Shown: positions 21,892 to 34,494 of the stretch, piece after piece
Position numbering within the stretch: the stretch's first letter is position 1
Layout of the letters: the number at the start of each line of letters is the position of its first letter
NCBI GenBank assembly: GCA_030761205.1
Contig: JAULJL010000010.1
Coordinates: 5,089,001-5,153,000, forward strand
Length of the DNA stretch: 64,000 bases
Direction: 5' to 3'
Source of the DNA: Fremontodendron californicum
Lineage: Eukaryota > Streptophyta > Magnoliopsida > Malvales > Malvaceae
Position numbers and translations under genes: made by a program
The notes under the pieces: model-generated
What the model was told of the DNA's origin: nothing
The model's database searches: none
Seen by the model: the letters and a program-made list of their open reading frames with translations, nothing else

Positions 21892-23373
21892 ATGGAAGAG
21901 GATGGTGAGTTCAGGCGCTGGGATGAATTGATCCCAGATGCCCTTGGGTTGATTTTCAAGAATCTTTCACTCCAGGAGATACTTACTGTTATCCCAAGGG
22001 TCTGCAAATCATGGCGGAGAGCAGTTACAGGACCTTATTGCTGGCAGGACATTGACATCGAACAATGGAGCCAACAATGCCAGCCTGATACCCTTGATCG
22101 CATGCTTCAAATGCTGATAACTAGAAGCTCAGGTTCACTCCGCAAGCTATGTGTTACCGGTCTCCCTAATGATCAGAGCTTTTCATACATTGCAGATAAG
22201 TAAGGACATAACATGTTGCCATCTATGGCTCTCAATTTGCATTTTCTGTTTATATCCCTTTGGCTTTGGCATGAGGTTTATCACATCTGCAATCTATTAT
22301 GACTGGAAGAACAGAAAAACACAACCCTATAGGTTTCTATATGAAGCATGAATTATTTAATGAGCTAAACAAATTTTGATTCCTCACTTTCAGATTAACA
22401 GGTTAAATGGGAAAAGGATGGCATTGGGTATATATTGGTGATGAAATATTAGCTTAGGCAACTAATACTAAACAGAAGATTAATGTATAGTTGGATGAAG
22501 CTACTTGTAATTTTCATTTTCCTGTGAATTTGCTGAAGTTCTGTATTTTGAATATCTCACTGATATAGTAGGGAACAATAACCGACTTCATGATAAAGAA
22601 TATGAAGAGGATTCTAAGATCCGTGGTTACGTTCTGTTTTAGTTTGTGACTTCATTGTGGATAGTAAATTGGATTATTGCTTTTGTTATTTACTCTTACT
22701 TCCTGCTGCTTCTAGTGCCAAATCTCTTCAGACTTTACGGCTGCCAAGAAGTGATATAAGTGATTCAGTAGTGGAAAAGGTTGCTGGGAGGCTCTCTTCA
22801 GTGACTTTCTTGGATGTTAGTTACTGCAGGAATATCGGAGCTCCAGCACTCGAAGCAATTGGCAAGCACTGTAAGTTACTAATGGGGTTGAGGAGAACAA
22901 TGCACCCATTAGAGGTAATTGACAAACTGTCTCAAGATGATGAGGCCCTTGCCATTGCTACCACAATGCCAAAGCTCAAGCAACTTGAGGTGGCATACCT
23001 GCTTATTAGCACAGAAGGTGTGCTCAAGATACTCGAAAACTGCCCTGAGCTTGAATTATTAGATGTGCGAGGATGTTGGAATGTGAAGCTAGACGAAAAC
23101 TTTGTCAAGAAATTCTCACGACTGAAGGTGGTTGGACCTCTTGTCGTGGATTATTTTGGGATGAAAGGCTGGGATGATTGTTCAAATTATTCAGGTTCCT
23201 CTGGTTACTTGGCCTGGGACTTTGTTGCCGGAGATGTCGGTATTGATTACGATGATGAGATATTATCAGATGGGGATTGGGAAGACGACCAAAGTATGGA
23301 AGATGTGGAAATGAGGTTCTACGACGGTTTTGACTTGGACAATGCTGCGTTTGATTGGCCCCTCTCCCCCTGA
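21892..23373 (+). CDS. FBW2: F-box/LRR protein, FBW2-like
   Basis: FBW2 is the substrate-recognition subunit of an SCF ubiquitin ligase; in Arabidopsis it promotes turnover of ARGONAUTE1. Two coding exons, 21892-22199 and 22716-23373, join in frame (GATAA|gt...ag|TGCC) to give 321 residues. The F-box is at about 9-50 (WDELIPDALGLIFKNLSL, then PRVCKSWRRAV). Leucine-rich repeats run over about 105-235 (LSSVTFLDVSYCRNIG, ELELLDVRGCWNV). The C-terminus is strongly acidic and ends DWPLSP. The start codon is followed by EEDGEFRRWDELIPDALG, which fits the family N-terminus. There are no lesions. The assignment rests on overall resemblance; a close paralogue cannot be excluded. Confidence 0.88.
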
Positions 23374-25651
23374 GGTTTGTCACTTTGTTGCCCGTTTCAT
23401 TTCATAATTGGGTTGACAGAGCTCTCCACCACTGTTAGCCCCTACTGCGGTGAGCACCACTTTGCTATGTAAAAATTGTGTTTCTAAAGTAGTATATAAA
23501 CAAGTTTTTCTGGGAGTGTTTGTAATAAAAACTTGTAATCTGTAGCAAAAAAATGTGTTTCCTTAAGCCCCAAGCTCCATGCTCCTGTACTGCCCCTACA
23601 ATAATTATACAATTTTCGAAGTGGGATTGTAAAGATGGTCCAGATTGATGTTTATGGTGACTTCCATGGAATATCAAAGAAATTGATCAGATTGTGACAG
23701 AAAGGAAAGGAGGGATTGCCTTTTCTTTTATCTTTTTGACTTTGTGTTGATGCTTACCTTTATAATCAATAAAGTAATTAAAAAGGTCAATTTTGAGGAT
23801 TGAAAGAAAAGAACCATGCTTTTGTCTTTCAAGCTTTTTCCAATGCTTCATCATTAAGCCAAAGCAGTGTCCCTTGTTGTTGTCGAGCTAAAGAAGAAAG
23901 TAATTCCCTCTTATATGCAATTCTAATCCATCCTTTAATATGGTAAATGATTTATCAGAAACATCATTTTGAAGCATCTGATTCGAAGGCAGCTGCAATT
24001 TTCAATGACCATGAAACAAGCATCTCTCCATCTGAATCATCTGAATGATGACAGTGGAATTCCATGTGGATAGAGTTATTAGATCAAGCCAAGTCATTCA
24101 CTAACATATATATCAATGGCTACAAAAATCAGCACATGTGAAACATGGCGGGAGAGCAAGATCAACACCAAAAAAAAGGTTCTCATTCTTTGAAAAAGTG
24201 GTCGAAAGGGAAACTAAGCATAAGTTAAACTAAATCCGTAGACGAATGATCCAATTAAGTGTAATAACCTCTTTTTTTTGTATAAGAAAGACCGCAACTT
24301 GAGAGTAGGGAAGGGATTGCAGATGCTGAGATTAAAATCCTAGACTTACCGAATGTCACCTCTTAAGGGTTGCGGCTTAAACCAACTAGACTAAGATACT
24401 CCTATCAAGAGACTTAACAGAAACAACTAGTTCAGAGTATTTTAATATGGGACAGCAGAGGAGCTAAGTGAATGCAACTATAAGAATATTTTCAAATGCT
24501 TAGGACAAATCCCATGCTAGAGTTAGAGATTGAATAGGAAAGATATACTTTACTCCGAAACTAAAGACTTCTGATAAAAAAAAAAAAAGCTGGTACAATT
24601 GTATTAGATCAATCAAACAAAAATCTCAACCTAGAATATTAAATTTTAAGATGTTCATTTAGTATTTAGACAGTTGGGTCGATAGCACAGGTGGAATACC
24701 CCATGTTCCAAGAGGGTGTCCAGAAACCTTGCACTTAACTAAATAAAAGAATGAGTTTAATTGGTTCAAATAAAAAGTGAAGCACTGAAATGACTCATAT
24801 GATTTAGTTCGGAGAGAAATTTGTCATTATGCCTCACTTTTTTTTTTTTATTTAGTTTATATTTATTTTTTTATTATATTTTAAAAGATATATGTCATCT
24901 TTTAATTTATTTGTGAAATCTAAAAACTTCACTAACAATGTATTAAATAATTTCTCTTTTATTATATTATTGTTAAGAATAGTAAAAAATTCAAGATAAT
25001 CAGCAACATAAGTAAATTTATATAGGGAGCAGTAACTTTTAATTTAAAGTATAATATGAAGCTGAAAAATTCTTCTAATACCCAAAAAGAGAATGGAGCA
25101 AAGAGAAAGTTTGCAGAGCTGGTCAGTATTAACAAGGCTGCCAACAAGATGTACCAAAAGAAAGCTATTTTTGAATATTTTATTATAACATTAGAGAAAA
25201 TACAAAAATAACCCACAAAAAAAAAAAGAGAAAAAAAGTTTTGTATGATTATCAGAATACCATGCAAAGAAGAATTACAGATACAAGCTAAGCACAAAAA
25301 AGCCACTTCTTTCAAGTTTCACCTTGACATGTTTCTATGCTCAACTGAAAATAAGCATGTGTCCCATTTTATTTTATGTTTTTATCCCTTTCTAGCTCTT
25401 CTTCAATCCCAAGAAAAAAGGTTTGGTATGATTATCTGAAGAATTACAGATACAATCTCCAATTATAGCAGCAGAGCTGCAAGGGTCAACAAACAAGGAG
25501 ATTTTCAGGCAAAAAATGCTTATGCCCAAGCACAGCTCTGGTGGCATCTATGAGAGTCCAAGTGCCTTGTATACTGAAATGAAGGTTCAGACAAACTGGC
25601 ATCACGCTGTTAATTACATATACGCCTGACTACATCTGCTTCTTCAAATTC
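23374..25651. other. Intergenic DNA between convergent genes
   Basis: 3' ends of two genes face each other. The first 400 bp are probably the FBW2-like 3' UTR (AATAAA-like signals near 23523 and 23766), and the last 200-400 bp probably the 3' UTR of the minus-strand gene. No further gene is recognised. Confidence 0.5.
24268..24405 (-). mobile_element. Possible tRNA-derived SINE
   Basis: Read on the minus strand it has an A-box-like TAGTCTAGTTGGTTTAAG, a decayed B-box-like GGATTTTAATCTC, and an A-rich end (ACAAAAAAAA). No target-site duplication was found, so the ends are approximate. Confidence 0.45.
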
Positions 25652-28600
25652 TTATGCTTTGTCATTGCCAGATCCCCTGCTTTTACCTAAAGGTTGAGTC
25701 TGATGGACTTCCATTTGTTTTGCCTCCTCAGTCGACTTACATGCTTCAACTGTATCTTTATCTTGACTGGGTTCCCGCTTGTCTTCAAACAACTTCCCCG
25801 ACTTCGCAATCGCAAGGATTAACTCAAGTTGTTTTCGCTGTTGCTCCTACAGAGTACATCATTAATCAAATGTTGAGAATCCATGACAAACCATGTGTTG
25901 CATTAATCATTAATCACATGTTGAGAATCCAAAAGCCACAAGCATGTATTGTTATTGTAGAAAATCAGGATTCTTAGGGATTTGTAAGATATCCAATAAA
26001 TCTGGTTGTTAGCAGAATCTGATCCAAATCATGTATTTAAGTAAAGTCCTAGAATTAAGGAGATTTATGCAGATTTTTAGGTCTATTAAGTTTTAAATTT
26101 CCTCTATTTATAATCCTTGTATTTTTCTGTTTTAATAATAAGAAGTAATTCTATTTTTTCTCTCTCTTTTCACTGCTGTGCTCATGGTATCAGAGCTTTG
26201 TAAAAAATCCTGATGGTTAAAACAACCATGACTGGAGAAAGAAGTTCATCATCCTCGGGTGTCAACACCAATGGAGCTTCGGTAAATCCTGTTGTGCAAA
26301 TAAATGGATTTGATAATCCATCTCTCCAATTAATCGTTCACAAATTGGAAGGTAAGAACTATCTAGAATGGGCACAGATGATCGACGGCAAGGGAAAACT
26401 TGGCCACTTGACGGGCGAGACAAAGAAACCTGTCGAAGATGATCCTTCGTTCAGAATATGGAGGTCAGAAAATTCATTAGTTACTGCCTGGCTTGTTAAT
26501 TTCATGGAGCCAACAATTGGAAAAACATATATGTTTTTGCCAACTGCAAAAGATGTCTAGGATAGTGTTCGTGAAATGTACTCAGACTTGGAGAACTCTT
26601 CCCAAATTTTTGAATTGAAAACGAAGTTGTGGCACTCCAAACAGGGTGATCGTGATGTGACTGAATATTACAACGAAATGAGGGGACTTTGGCGAGAGCT
26701 GGACTTATGTTACAATGACATGTGGGAGAATGCGAATGATCATGTAAGATATATGAAAAGAATAGAGAATGACAGAGTTTACCTATTTCTAGCAGGTTTG
26801 AATAGGAGTTTGGATGAGGTACGAGGCCGTATACTTGGAAAACAACCACTGCCATCTCTTCATGAAGTGTTTGCTGAAATTAGAAGAGAAGCAGATAGAA
26901 GAAAAGTAATGTTAGGAGACAGCAACCAATCTCCTACCGAAGCCTCTACGCTTGTTTACTAAAGCCAACCATAATAACCCTTGACAATCCAGAAAAGGAG
27001 AAAAAGTGTGGTGTGATCATTGCAACAAACCACGCCACACACGGAAGACATGTTGGGAGTTACATGAGAAGCCTCCGAATTGGAAACCACGATCATTCAA
27101 CTGTGACTCAAAAGGCATTTCAAACAAGCACTACAGAGCAAGAGGCTCCGAATGGTTCAGGAGGAATTAATGAGACATCTTCTTTCAGTAAAGAACAGTT
27201 AGACCAACTATATAAACTATTTCAATCCACACAGTTTTCAAATGTGTCTTCCTCTTGTTCCCTAGCCCAAAAAGGTAATTATCTTGAAGCCATAGCATTC
27301 AATGTGTCTGTTAACTCTAGTTACCCATGGGTCATTGATTCAAGTGCAACTGATCATATGACAGGATGTTCTAAGTTGTTTTCCTCTTATATTTCCTCTT
27401 ATAGTCCATGTGCAGGTAACCAGAAAATTAAGATTGCTGATGGTTCTCTTTCAGCAATTGCTGGAAAAGGATCTGTAGCCATCTCCAAAACTTTTGTCAT
27501 TCATAATGTCCTTCATGTTCCAAATCTCTCTTGCAATTTGTTATCTATCAGTAAGCTAACTCATGACCTAAACTGTGTAAATTTTTTCCAAACCACTGGG
27601 AAATTCAGGCACTGGATTCGGGGAAGACGATTGGCAATGCTAGGGAAAATGATGGACTCTATTATTTTGAAGATGAAAGTTCCATACGTGGACAAGCTCA
27701 AATAATCGGTCTCTGGTCAGTTTCTATTTCTAGTAACGATGAAGTAATGTTATGGCATTTTAGATTAGGCCATCCAAACTTTCAATATTTGAAGTACTTG
27801 TTTCCAAACTTATTCAAGAATAAAAATCCATCTTCATTTCAGTGTGATATTTGTCAAATTGCTAAACATCATCGTGTTCCTTTTCCTATACAATCTTATA
27901 AGTATTCTAAACCGTTTGCTCTCATTCATAGTGATGTGTGGGGTCCTTGTAAAACTGCAACAATTTCTGGTAAAAAATGGTTTCTAACCTTTATTGATGA
28001 TCACACTCGTATTTGTTGAGTTTATTTACTAAAAGAAAAGTCAGAGGCAAGAGACATTTATAAAAAAATTTACAATATGGTTGAGACTCAATTTCAAGAA
28101 AAAATTCAAGTTTTTCGAAATGACAATGGAAAAGAATACTTTAATCACCTTCTGGGCAACTATTTTTTGGAAAAAGGAATTGTTCATCAAAGCTCTTGTA
28201 TTGATACACCACAACAAAATGGAGTGACGTGGCAGAGAGAAAAAATAAATATCTCTTAGAAGTGGCTAGGTACTTAATGTTTACAACTAAAGTACCTAAA
28301 TACTTATGGGGGGAAGCTATTCTCACTGCTACATATCTAATAAACAGAATGCCATCAAGAGTTTTGAACTTTCAAACTCCAAAAAACAGATTTAATGAGT
28401 TTTTCCTTTTGACAAGGCTGATTTCTAACTTACCTCTGAAAGTGTTTGGTTGTGTCGCGTTTGTACATATCCAGTGTTGTCAAGGCGTGCGCCTAGGCGT
28501 GCCTACGCCTTGCGCCTTAGCGTTAGATAATAAAAGCGCCTCAGACCCTTTCGGGCGAGGCTCATTTGATCAGGCGCACGCCTGGTGCGCCTAGGCGCGC

Positions 28601-31600
28601 TTTTTTGTAAGGCGATAGGCGTAAAAAAAGCTCGCCTGATTGAAGTTCTCTTTAATTTCTTTAATTTTAACTTTTTTCATTATATGTACCTTTACTAGTA
28701 AGAAAGGAGATAATATCAAACTCTCCACTTCTCAATATTTGAGTATTCAACAACAGATATGGGACCATAAGGAAATCATGCATATTGGGCAAAAAATAAA
28801 TTGCATGTTTTGTAGATAAACTAGACCACTCTTTAGAGTTTATTATTATAATTATATATCTTAAGCTTATTATATATATACATACATAGACACACATATA
28901 AATATTGCGCCTTACTTCACTCAGGCGAGCGCTTTTTTTGCGCCTTGCGCCTAAGGCAATACAAGGGTTCTAGCGCCTAGAGTGCGCCTTGCGCCCTTGA
29001 CAACACTGTACATATCCATAATCATAACCGTAGTAAGTTAGACCCACGAGCTTTAAAATGTGTTTTTCTTGGTTACTCTCCAACACAAAAAGGGTATAGG
29101 TGTTTTGATCCTCAAACAAAAAAAAAAATTGTAACTATGGATGTCACATTTTTTGAATCCCAAAGTTTTTTTGACACTCCTCTTCAGGGGGAGAATAGGT
29201 ATGAAGACTCGTTAATTGAACTTGAACTTGGAAAAAATTAAAATGTATGTTGTGAACTTGAGCAAAAATCATATCTACCCACTGATTTTAACATCTTGGT
29301 ACAGCCTGTTAATAATAACTTGGATAGTTTAGAATCAGGTAAGTCACTTATGAAAGAAAGGCAGCCTACTTTAATGCCACAACAGTACATTGAAACTAGA
29401 CCAGAAACTGGAAAAAATTCTGAGCTTCGTGTCTACTCACGGAAAAACCAGATTCAAACTAAGGGAGCAGTCACAACTGTGCAGAACCAGAAGTCCATCT
29501 CGAATCCAAAACCAGAAGTCATTGATTCTCCAAATTCAGGTATTCCATCCGAGTCGTGTCCCTCACAAACTGACAATTTTGATTCTCTTAATATTCCCAT
29601 TGCACTTAGGAAAGGTGTCAGAAATTGTACTAAACATCCATTATCAAAATATGTGTCTTATGAAAAATTGTCACCTTCTTTTCTTGCTTTTACCTCACAA
29701 TTGTCTAGTGTGGATGTTCCAAAGAATATACAGGAACCTCTAAACGTTCCCGAACGTAAGGAGGCAGTCTTTGAGGAGATGAAAGCACTGGAAAAAAATT
29801 GCACATGGGAAAAAGTCCATTTACCCAAAGGGAAGACACCTGTGGGATGCAAGTGGGTGTTTACAATAAAGTTCAAGTCAGATGGAACTCTAGAACGTTA
29901 CAAGGCAAGACTGGTTGCAAAAGGCTTTACACAAACCTATGGGATAGATTACCAGGAGATTTTGCACCTATGGCAAAGCTAAATACAGTGAGAGTACTTT
30001 TGTCTTTAGCTGTGAATCTTGAGTGGCCTCTACACCAACTAGATGTTAAGAATGCCTTTCTTAACGGAGATTTAGAAGAAGTTTTCATTGATACTCCTCC
30101 AAGATTTGAAGATCAGTTCGGAACTAAAGTGTGTAAGCTAAAAAGGTCACTGTACTGATTGAAACAGTCTCAAAGAGCTTGGTTTGAACGATTCACAAGG
30201 TCAGTAAAAAATCAAGCCTATAGTTAGGCACAAACTGATCATACGATGTTCATGAAACATACAGGTGCAGGGAAGATGGCCATTTTGATTGTCTATGTTG
30301 ATGATATAATTCTTACTGGAAGTGATGATGATGAGTTGGCTAGATTGAAGAAATGTCTTGCCGCTGAATTTGAGATCAAAGATTGGGATCCTTACGATAT
30401 TTCTTGGGAATGGAGGTTGGAAGATCAAAAAGGCCATTGTAGTATCTCAAAGAAAGTATGTCTTAGATTTGCTAAGAGAAACTGGAATGAGTGGATGTAA
30501 GCCTAGTGACACACCAATGGATACTAATCAAAAGCTTGGAGAAAAGACAAAAGGAGTACCAGTGGAAAAAAGGATGTATCAGCGTCTTGTTGGCAAACTG
30601 ATTTATCTGTCCCACACAAGACCCGACATTGCCTTTGCAGTCAGTGTGGTAAGTCAGTTGATGCATTCACCATATGAAGAACATTTAGAAGCTGTCTACC
30701 GAATTCTCAGGTACTTAAAAGGTACACCTAGAAAAGGATTGTGGTTCAAGAAAGGGGAATTAAGAACAGTGGAGATATTCACAGATGCAGATTGGGCAGG
30801 ATCAATCACTGACAGAAGATCCACCTCTGACTATTGTGCATTCCTATGGGGAAACTTAGTAACATGGAGGAGCAAGAAGCAAAATGTGGTTGCTCGAAGC
30901 AGTGCAGAGGCTGAATTTCGAGCTATGGCTAATGGGGTATGCGAAATAATGTGGCTGAAGAGAGTGCTTGAAGAACTAAAGCTAAGTTCAGAATCTCCTA
31001 TGAAATTGTTTTGTGATAATAAAGCAGCTATCTGCATAGCTAACAATCCGGTTCAACATGACCGGACAAAACATATCGAGATTGACAGACATTTCATTAA
31101 GGAAAAACTGGAAAGTAGAATATTGTGTATGCCATTTATAACCACAGATCAACAGTGCTAATGGTCTGACTAAGAGCTTGTCTAGAACCAATTTTGAGAC
31201 ACTAGTCAGCAAGTTGGGCATGATTAACATTTATGCGCCAACTTGAGGGGGAGTGTAGAAAATCAGGATTCTTAGGCAAGATTCTTAGGGATTTGTAAGA
31301 TATCCAATAAATCTGGTTGTTAGCAGAATCTGATCCAAATCATGTAGTTAAGATAAGTCCTGGAATTAAGGAGATTTATGTAGATTTGTAGGTCTATTAA
31401 GTTTTAAATTTCCTCTATTTATAATCCTTGTATTTTTCTGTTTTAATAATAAGAAGTAATTCTATCTTTTCTCTCTCTTTTCACTGTTGCGCTCAGTTAT
31501 TACTGATTACTGGTTCCTCGTTAAGACAACAAGTTTTCTACTGGTACAATGATTCAAGAACAACATGCATGCAATTCAGTTTTTCTTGGCTTAGAATCAC

Positions 31601-33803
31601 AGCTCATGTACTTTCTATTGGTTTTAGAGAGGCTTAAGGCTTTGCTAAATCCGAGCGACGCTTTTTGAAGCGTTCAAAACCAACCTAAAATACGGAAAAA
31701 AGCTTGGCATATTTACTAATTTAAAACCCTTTGGACCAACACAGAGTACAAGATCGTAACTAATCTCAAAACCATATTTAACTTCCTTGAAGCCCCATTA
31801 TGGAACTCCTATACCAACCGAGCATCATGTACTTATTAGTTCAGAAAATTAAAAGAATCCATTGGTGTAATCAAGCAATGCTAAAATGTTACCTGCATTG
31901 CCAGCAAAACTTTCTGAATTTCCTCAAGCTCCTTTTCCAGGATGTCTTCTTGAGCTGCTAATGCTCTAGTAGCCTCAGAATTCTTTTGAACCAAAGCTGC
32001 AGTCTTCAGACACAGCAAAATGGTTAGGAAGTTATAAAAATAAAAATCACAATAAATTAGTAAATGCAATTTGTTATAAACAGCTTGTCTTCCCATTTAC
32101 TCAGAGTAAGCAGCAAGGGTGCATAAGATCATCATTATTATCGCATTGGAGCCACAGCTAATATTAGTTTATTCATCTATATCAAGTCAAACGCTGGGTT
32201 ACACAGACTAAAGATGACACAATTAAATAGAACTGCAAGAGAACATTTTGCCTTTGTAAAATGAATGCACACTTGCATTCAATAATACAAAAAGGCTTTT
32301 GAACACACACACATACACCCCCATCTTGAATAACAAACCTTCCTCGAAGTCTTCAGTCTACAACTGTAACTCTATCGTGAACGTACGAATTCATTTGTAT
32401 AAATTAGAGATGTGTGTTTCATGAAACAACTTGGTCCCACATTAGTACTCTAACCAATTGAACTTGTGTAATTGAAGTAGCTACTTCCTTCTATATCCTA
32501 AATTCCCTTGAATATGCTTTTTTCTTTAATTCTAACAATAGTCACCTTGACTTTGTTTAATTACAAACTTATATAACCAGAGCACTTTTCTTATATAAAG
32601 TTCTTATATGATATGCCACTTTTCATATGGACGGTGCACTCCAGGCATATTCTAACATTAGAAAGTTACTTCATTGCCTGTTTTCATAACTTTATCTTTC
32701 TTTCTTCCTCTTAGCATATATTTTAACAGTAAATTTATGGGCTAGTAAGCAAGCTATTGAGAGTAAATACTAAACAGCAGCTAAATGAAATTAAATGGTT
32801 ATTACATAGCTTTTGATAGTAGCTTGGCATGTCATAGTTTTAGTGAACATTCAATTTAACTTTTTGAATGAGTTTCATTTTTCTGTGATAGTCTCGAAGA
32901 AAATCTGGGATAGTAATGATCAGTAATTTCTAGTACATAACTGTAAACCAGCTGCTAAGAAACATTCACTCCCACTTGACTAATTTAGAAATTTCTTCAA
33001 TATCGTACAGTGGACAAAGCTAACATTTAGCTCAAAATCAAAATGCATACAATTTTCGATTATTGTTCTCTATCTCTTCAACTCCTTTAATTCTCTAACT
33101 AAAAACTTAAGATTAAGCAACAAGAATTACAACAAATGCTTATGTTTTTTATTGTTACCTCGGCAATTGGCTGTTTCAATGTCTTCCTTGTTACTCGAAA
33201 TCGAATCCCCAACTTCTCAAGTTGCCTAGACAAAACTTCAATAATCGCAACGGAACTCCTCAAATCCTCCTCTAATTTCTCAATCCTCTCAACCAAATTC
33301 AATCTTTTTCCACCAGCCTTCACCGTTTCGACACAAATCCTCCGCCACTGCCGCCTCCTAATCCATGCCCCGATGGCAACCCCACCCACCAATCCTAAAA
33401 CTCTCCACACCATAACCTTCCTCCAAATTCCACCCAAAACGACACCTTTCCAACCCGAAACGGCATAAACAACCGAAACAACAGCCGAAGAAAAAATGCA
33501 CAAAAATTCAGCGACTGAGAGAAAAGAATCTAAATTGAAATTATTAAAATTAGGGTTTTGTTCTGGTGACGTGCCAATTGAAGAATCTGGTTCGTAGGCT
33601 TCGAGAAAGGCATGGAAAGATGGGTGGTGGGAGTTGAAATTGAAATTGAGAAAATCTCGGGTCCGGAAATGTAAAACTTTGGAATCCGAGAGGGGGAAGC
33701 TGAGATGGCGGGAGGTAATTGGAGGGAATGAATTAGGGTTTTTGAGATAAGGGTTTAAAGGAGGAGGTGAAGGGGTGAAGAGGTTTTGAAACGCGATTGA
33801 CAT
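25652..33803 (-). CDS. Predicted plastid membrane/coiled-coil protein, three exons, retroelement in intron 2
   Basis: I do not recognise a named family. Exons (minus): 33803-33159, 32003-31893, 25846-25652, all junctions phase 0 with GT...AG, giving 316 residues. The N-terminus (1-60) is Ser/Pro/Asn-rich with few acidic residues, like a chloroplast transit peptide. Hydrophobic segments lie near 94-117 (FLSVAEFLCIFSSAVVSVVY) and 131-147 (WRVLGLVGGVAIGAW), followed by an RRRQWRR basic patch. From about 168 to 275 it is a charged coiled coil (LVERIEKLEEDL, EDILEKELEEIQ). The C-terminal 40 residues are hydrophilic. Intron 2 is 6046 bp, of which 5545 bp are a copia insertion with its TSD; removing it leaves a normal 500-bp intron. 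Function is unknown; an envelope or thylakoid anchor role is only inference. Confidence 0.82.
25956..26184 (+). repeat. 5' LTR of copia element 2
   Basis: It is 229 bp with TG...CA ends, and is immediately followed by the tRNA-Met primer site. TATA-like CTATTTATAA lies near 26102-26111. Confidence 0.95.
26213..31246 (+). pseudogene. Degenerate copia gag-pol of element 2
   Basis: Gag starts at 26213 (LQLIVHKLEGKNYLEWAQ), then an in-frame TAG at 26558-26560 interrupts it. A protease remnant WVIDSSATDHMTG (DSS in place of DSG) lies near 27328-27366. A GAG-pre-integrase region LWHFRLGHPNFQYL is at about 27750, and integrase pieces (FIDDHTR, RNDNGKEY) are broken by a TGA near 28017 and a frameshift near 28228. 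A hAT-type insertion splits the integrase C-terminus. RT YVDDIILTG lies near 30293-30319, RNase H (FTDADWAG) near 30778-30801. Several frameshifts lie between 29960 and 31160. It cannot code for a working polyprotein. Confidence 0.93.
28464..29016. mobile_element. hAT-type MITE inside copia element 2
   Basis: Terminal inverted repeats CAGTGTTGTCAAGG and CCTTGACAACACTG bound 28472-29008 (537 bp). A perfect 8-bp duplication TACATATC sits on both sides (28464-28471, 29009-29016), the hAT signature. Both subterminal regions are packed with GGCG/CGCC strings (AAGGCGTGCGCCTAGGCG and related), unusual in this AT-rich window; the middle is AT-rich. It has no transposase and splits the integrase-RT linker of the copia copy. 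Confidence 0.95.
31254..31495 (+). repeat. 3' LTR of copia element 2
   Basis: It is 242 bp, matching the 5' LTR apart from a few substitutions and the 13-bp insertion near its start. Confidence 0.95.
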
Positions 33804-34098
33804 TGTTCGTTTTTGGTTTCTGTTAGGGTTTTGGGTGCATTTGAATTGAAAGGGAAGACATTGTTAGGGGTTTTTTTTTTTTTGTTGAGAGAGAAGGAAG
33901 ATGGCGATGAAATCAATGGTTTTGCGCGCGTAGGTCTATCTGTGTATGTTAGCATAAGAAAGTTTAAATGAAGTTGAACTGCGCCAGGAAGGAATATACT
34001 GGGTGAACTTTGCGCACTCACTATGGGTGCGGGACACGTGTTTTTAGCTTTTCTTATTAATTAGACTTTACAAGCCCGTTTTGAACAAAAACGAAACA
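33804..34098 (-). promoter_or_regulatory. Probable promoter and leader of the minus-strand plastid-protein gene
   Basis: The 300 bp upstream of the ATG at 33803 are less AT-rich than the rest of the intergenic DNA and contain a long poly-T/poly-A run near 33870-33885. No TATA box stands out. It is called from position only. Confidence 0.3.
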
Positions 34099-34099
34099 T

Positions 34100-34494
34100 A
34101 AGATCTCGTTTAGTATTGTTTTTGGCACAGCTTTTGAGGTCAAAAGCTGTTTTTTACCGTAAACGCAATGCTAAACAGATAAAAAAATTTGGTTTCTGCT
34201 GTTGAAATCATGGTTTGAAAAGCCAAACCAAAAAGTCAAAAAATATAGCTTTTGGGTTTTAAAAGCTGACTTTTGGATAAAATGACTTTATTATCCTCAC
34301 ATCTCTACATTTTTATTATTTTAAACATTTTTTTTTTTTTACATTTCAATTTCCTACAACACTTTTTCACAACAATACTAAACACTTAAAAGTTTTTAAA
34401 CCACACTTTTTCACCACACTTTATAAACACATTTTTTCCAACTCAAGCTTTTTCCAACCCAAACTTTTTCCAACAGCAATGCTAAACTAGGCCT
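34100..34494. mobile_element. MITE, first of two tandem copies
   Basis: Subterminal inverted similarity: CGTTTAGTATTG at the left, and CAATGCTAAACTA (inverse of TAGTTTAGCATTG) at the right. Internally AGCTTTTGAGGTCAAAAGCTG and AAAAGCTGACTTTTGG occur. No coding capacity. A TAAGATC string occurs at both edges (about 34098 and 34492). Confidence 0.65.

Larger units (their letters stand above)
25951..31500 (+). mobile_element. Second Ty1/copia element, decayed, in intron 2 of the minus-strand gene
   Basis: LTRs 25956-26184 (229 bp) and 31254-31495 (242 bp) begin TGTAGAAAATCAGG and end GCTCA. The 5-bp duplication GTTAT flanks them (25951-25955, 31496-31500). The primer site TGGTATCAGAGC is at 26185-26196 and the purine tract TTGAGGGGGAG at 31243-31253. 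The 3' LTR has an extra 13 bp made by a small internal duplication (ATTCTTAGGCAAGATTCTTAG-like). The coding region has several stops and frameshifts. Transcription is opposite to the host gene. Confidence 0.97.

Noticed and set aside
24675..24745. tRNA-like string near GGTCGATAGCACAGGTGGAA
   Set aside because: It does not fold into a cloverleaf and lacks a complete B box.
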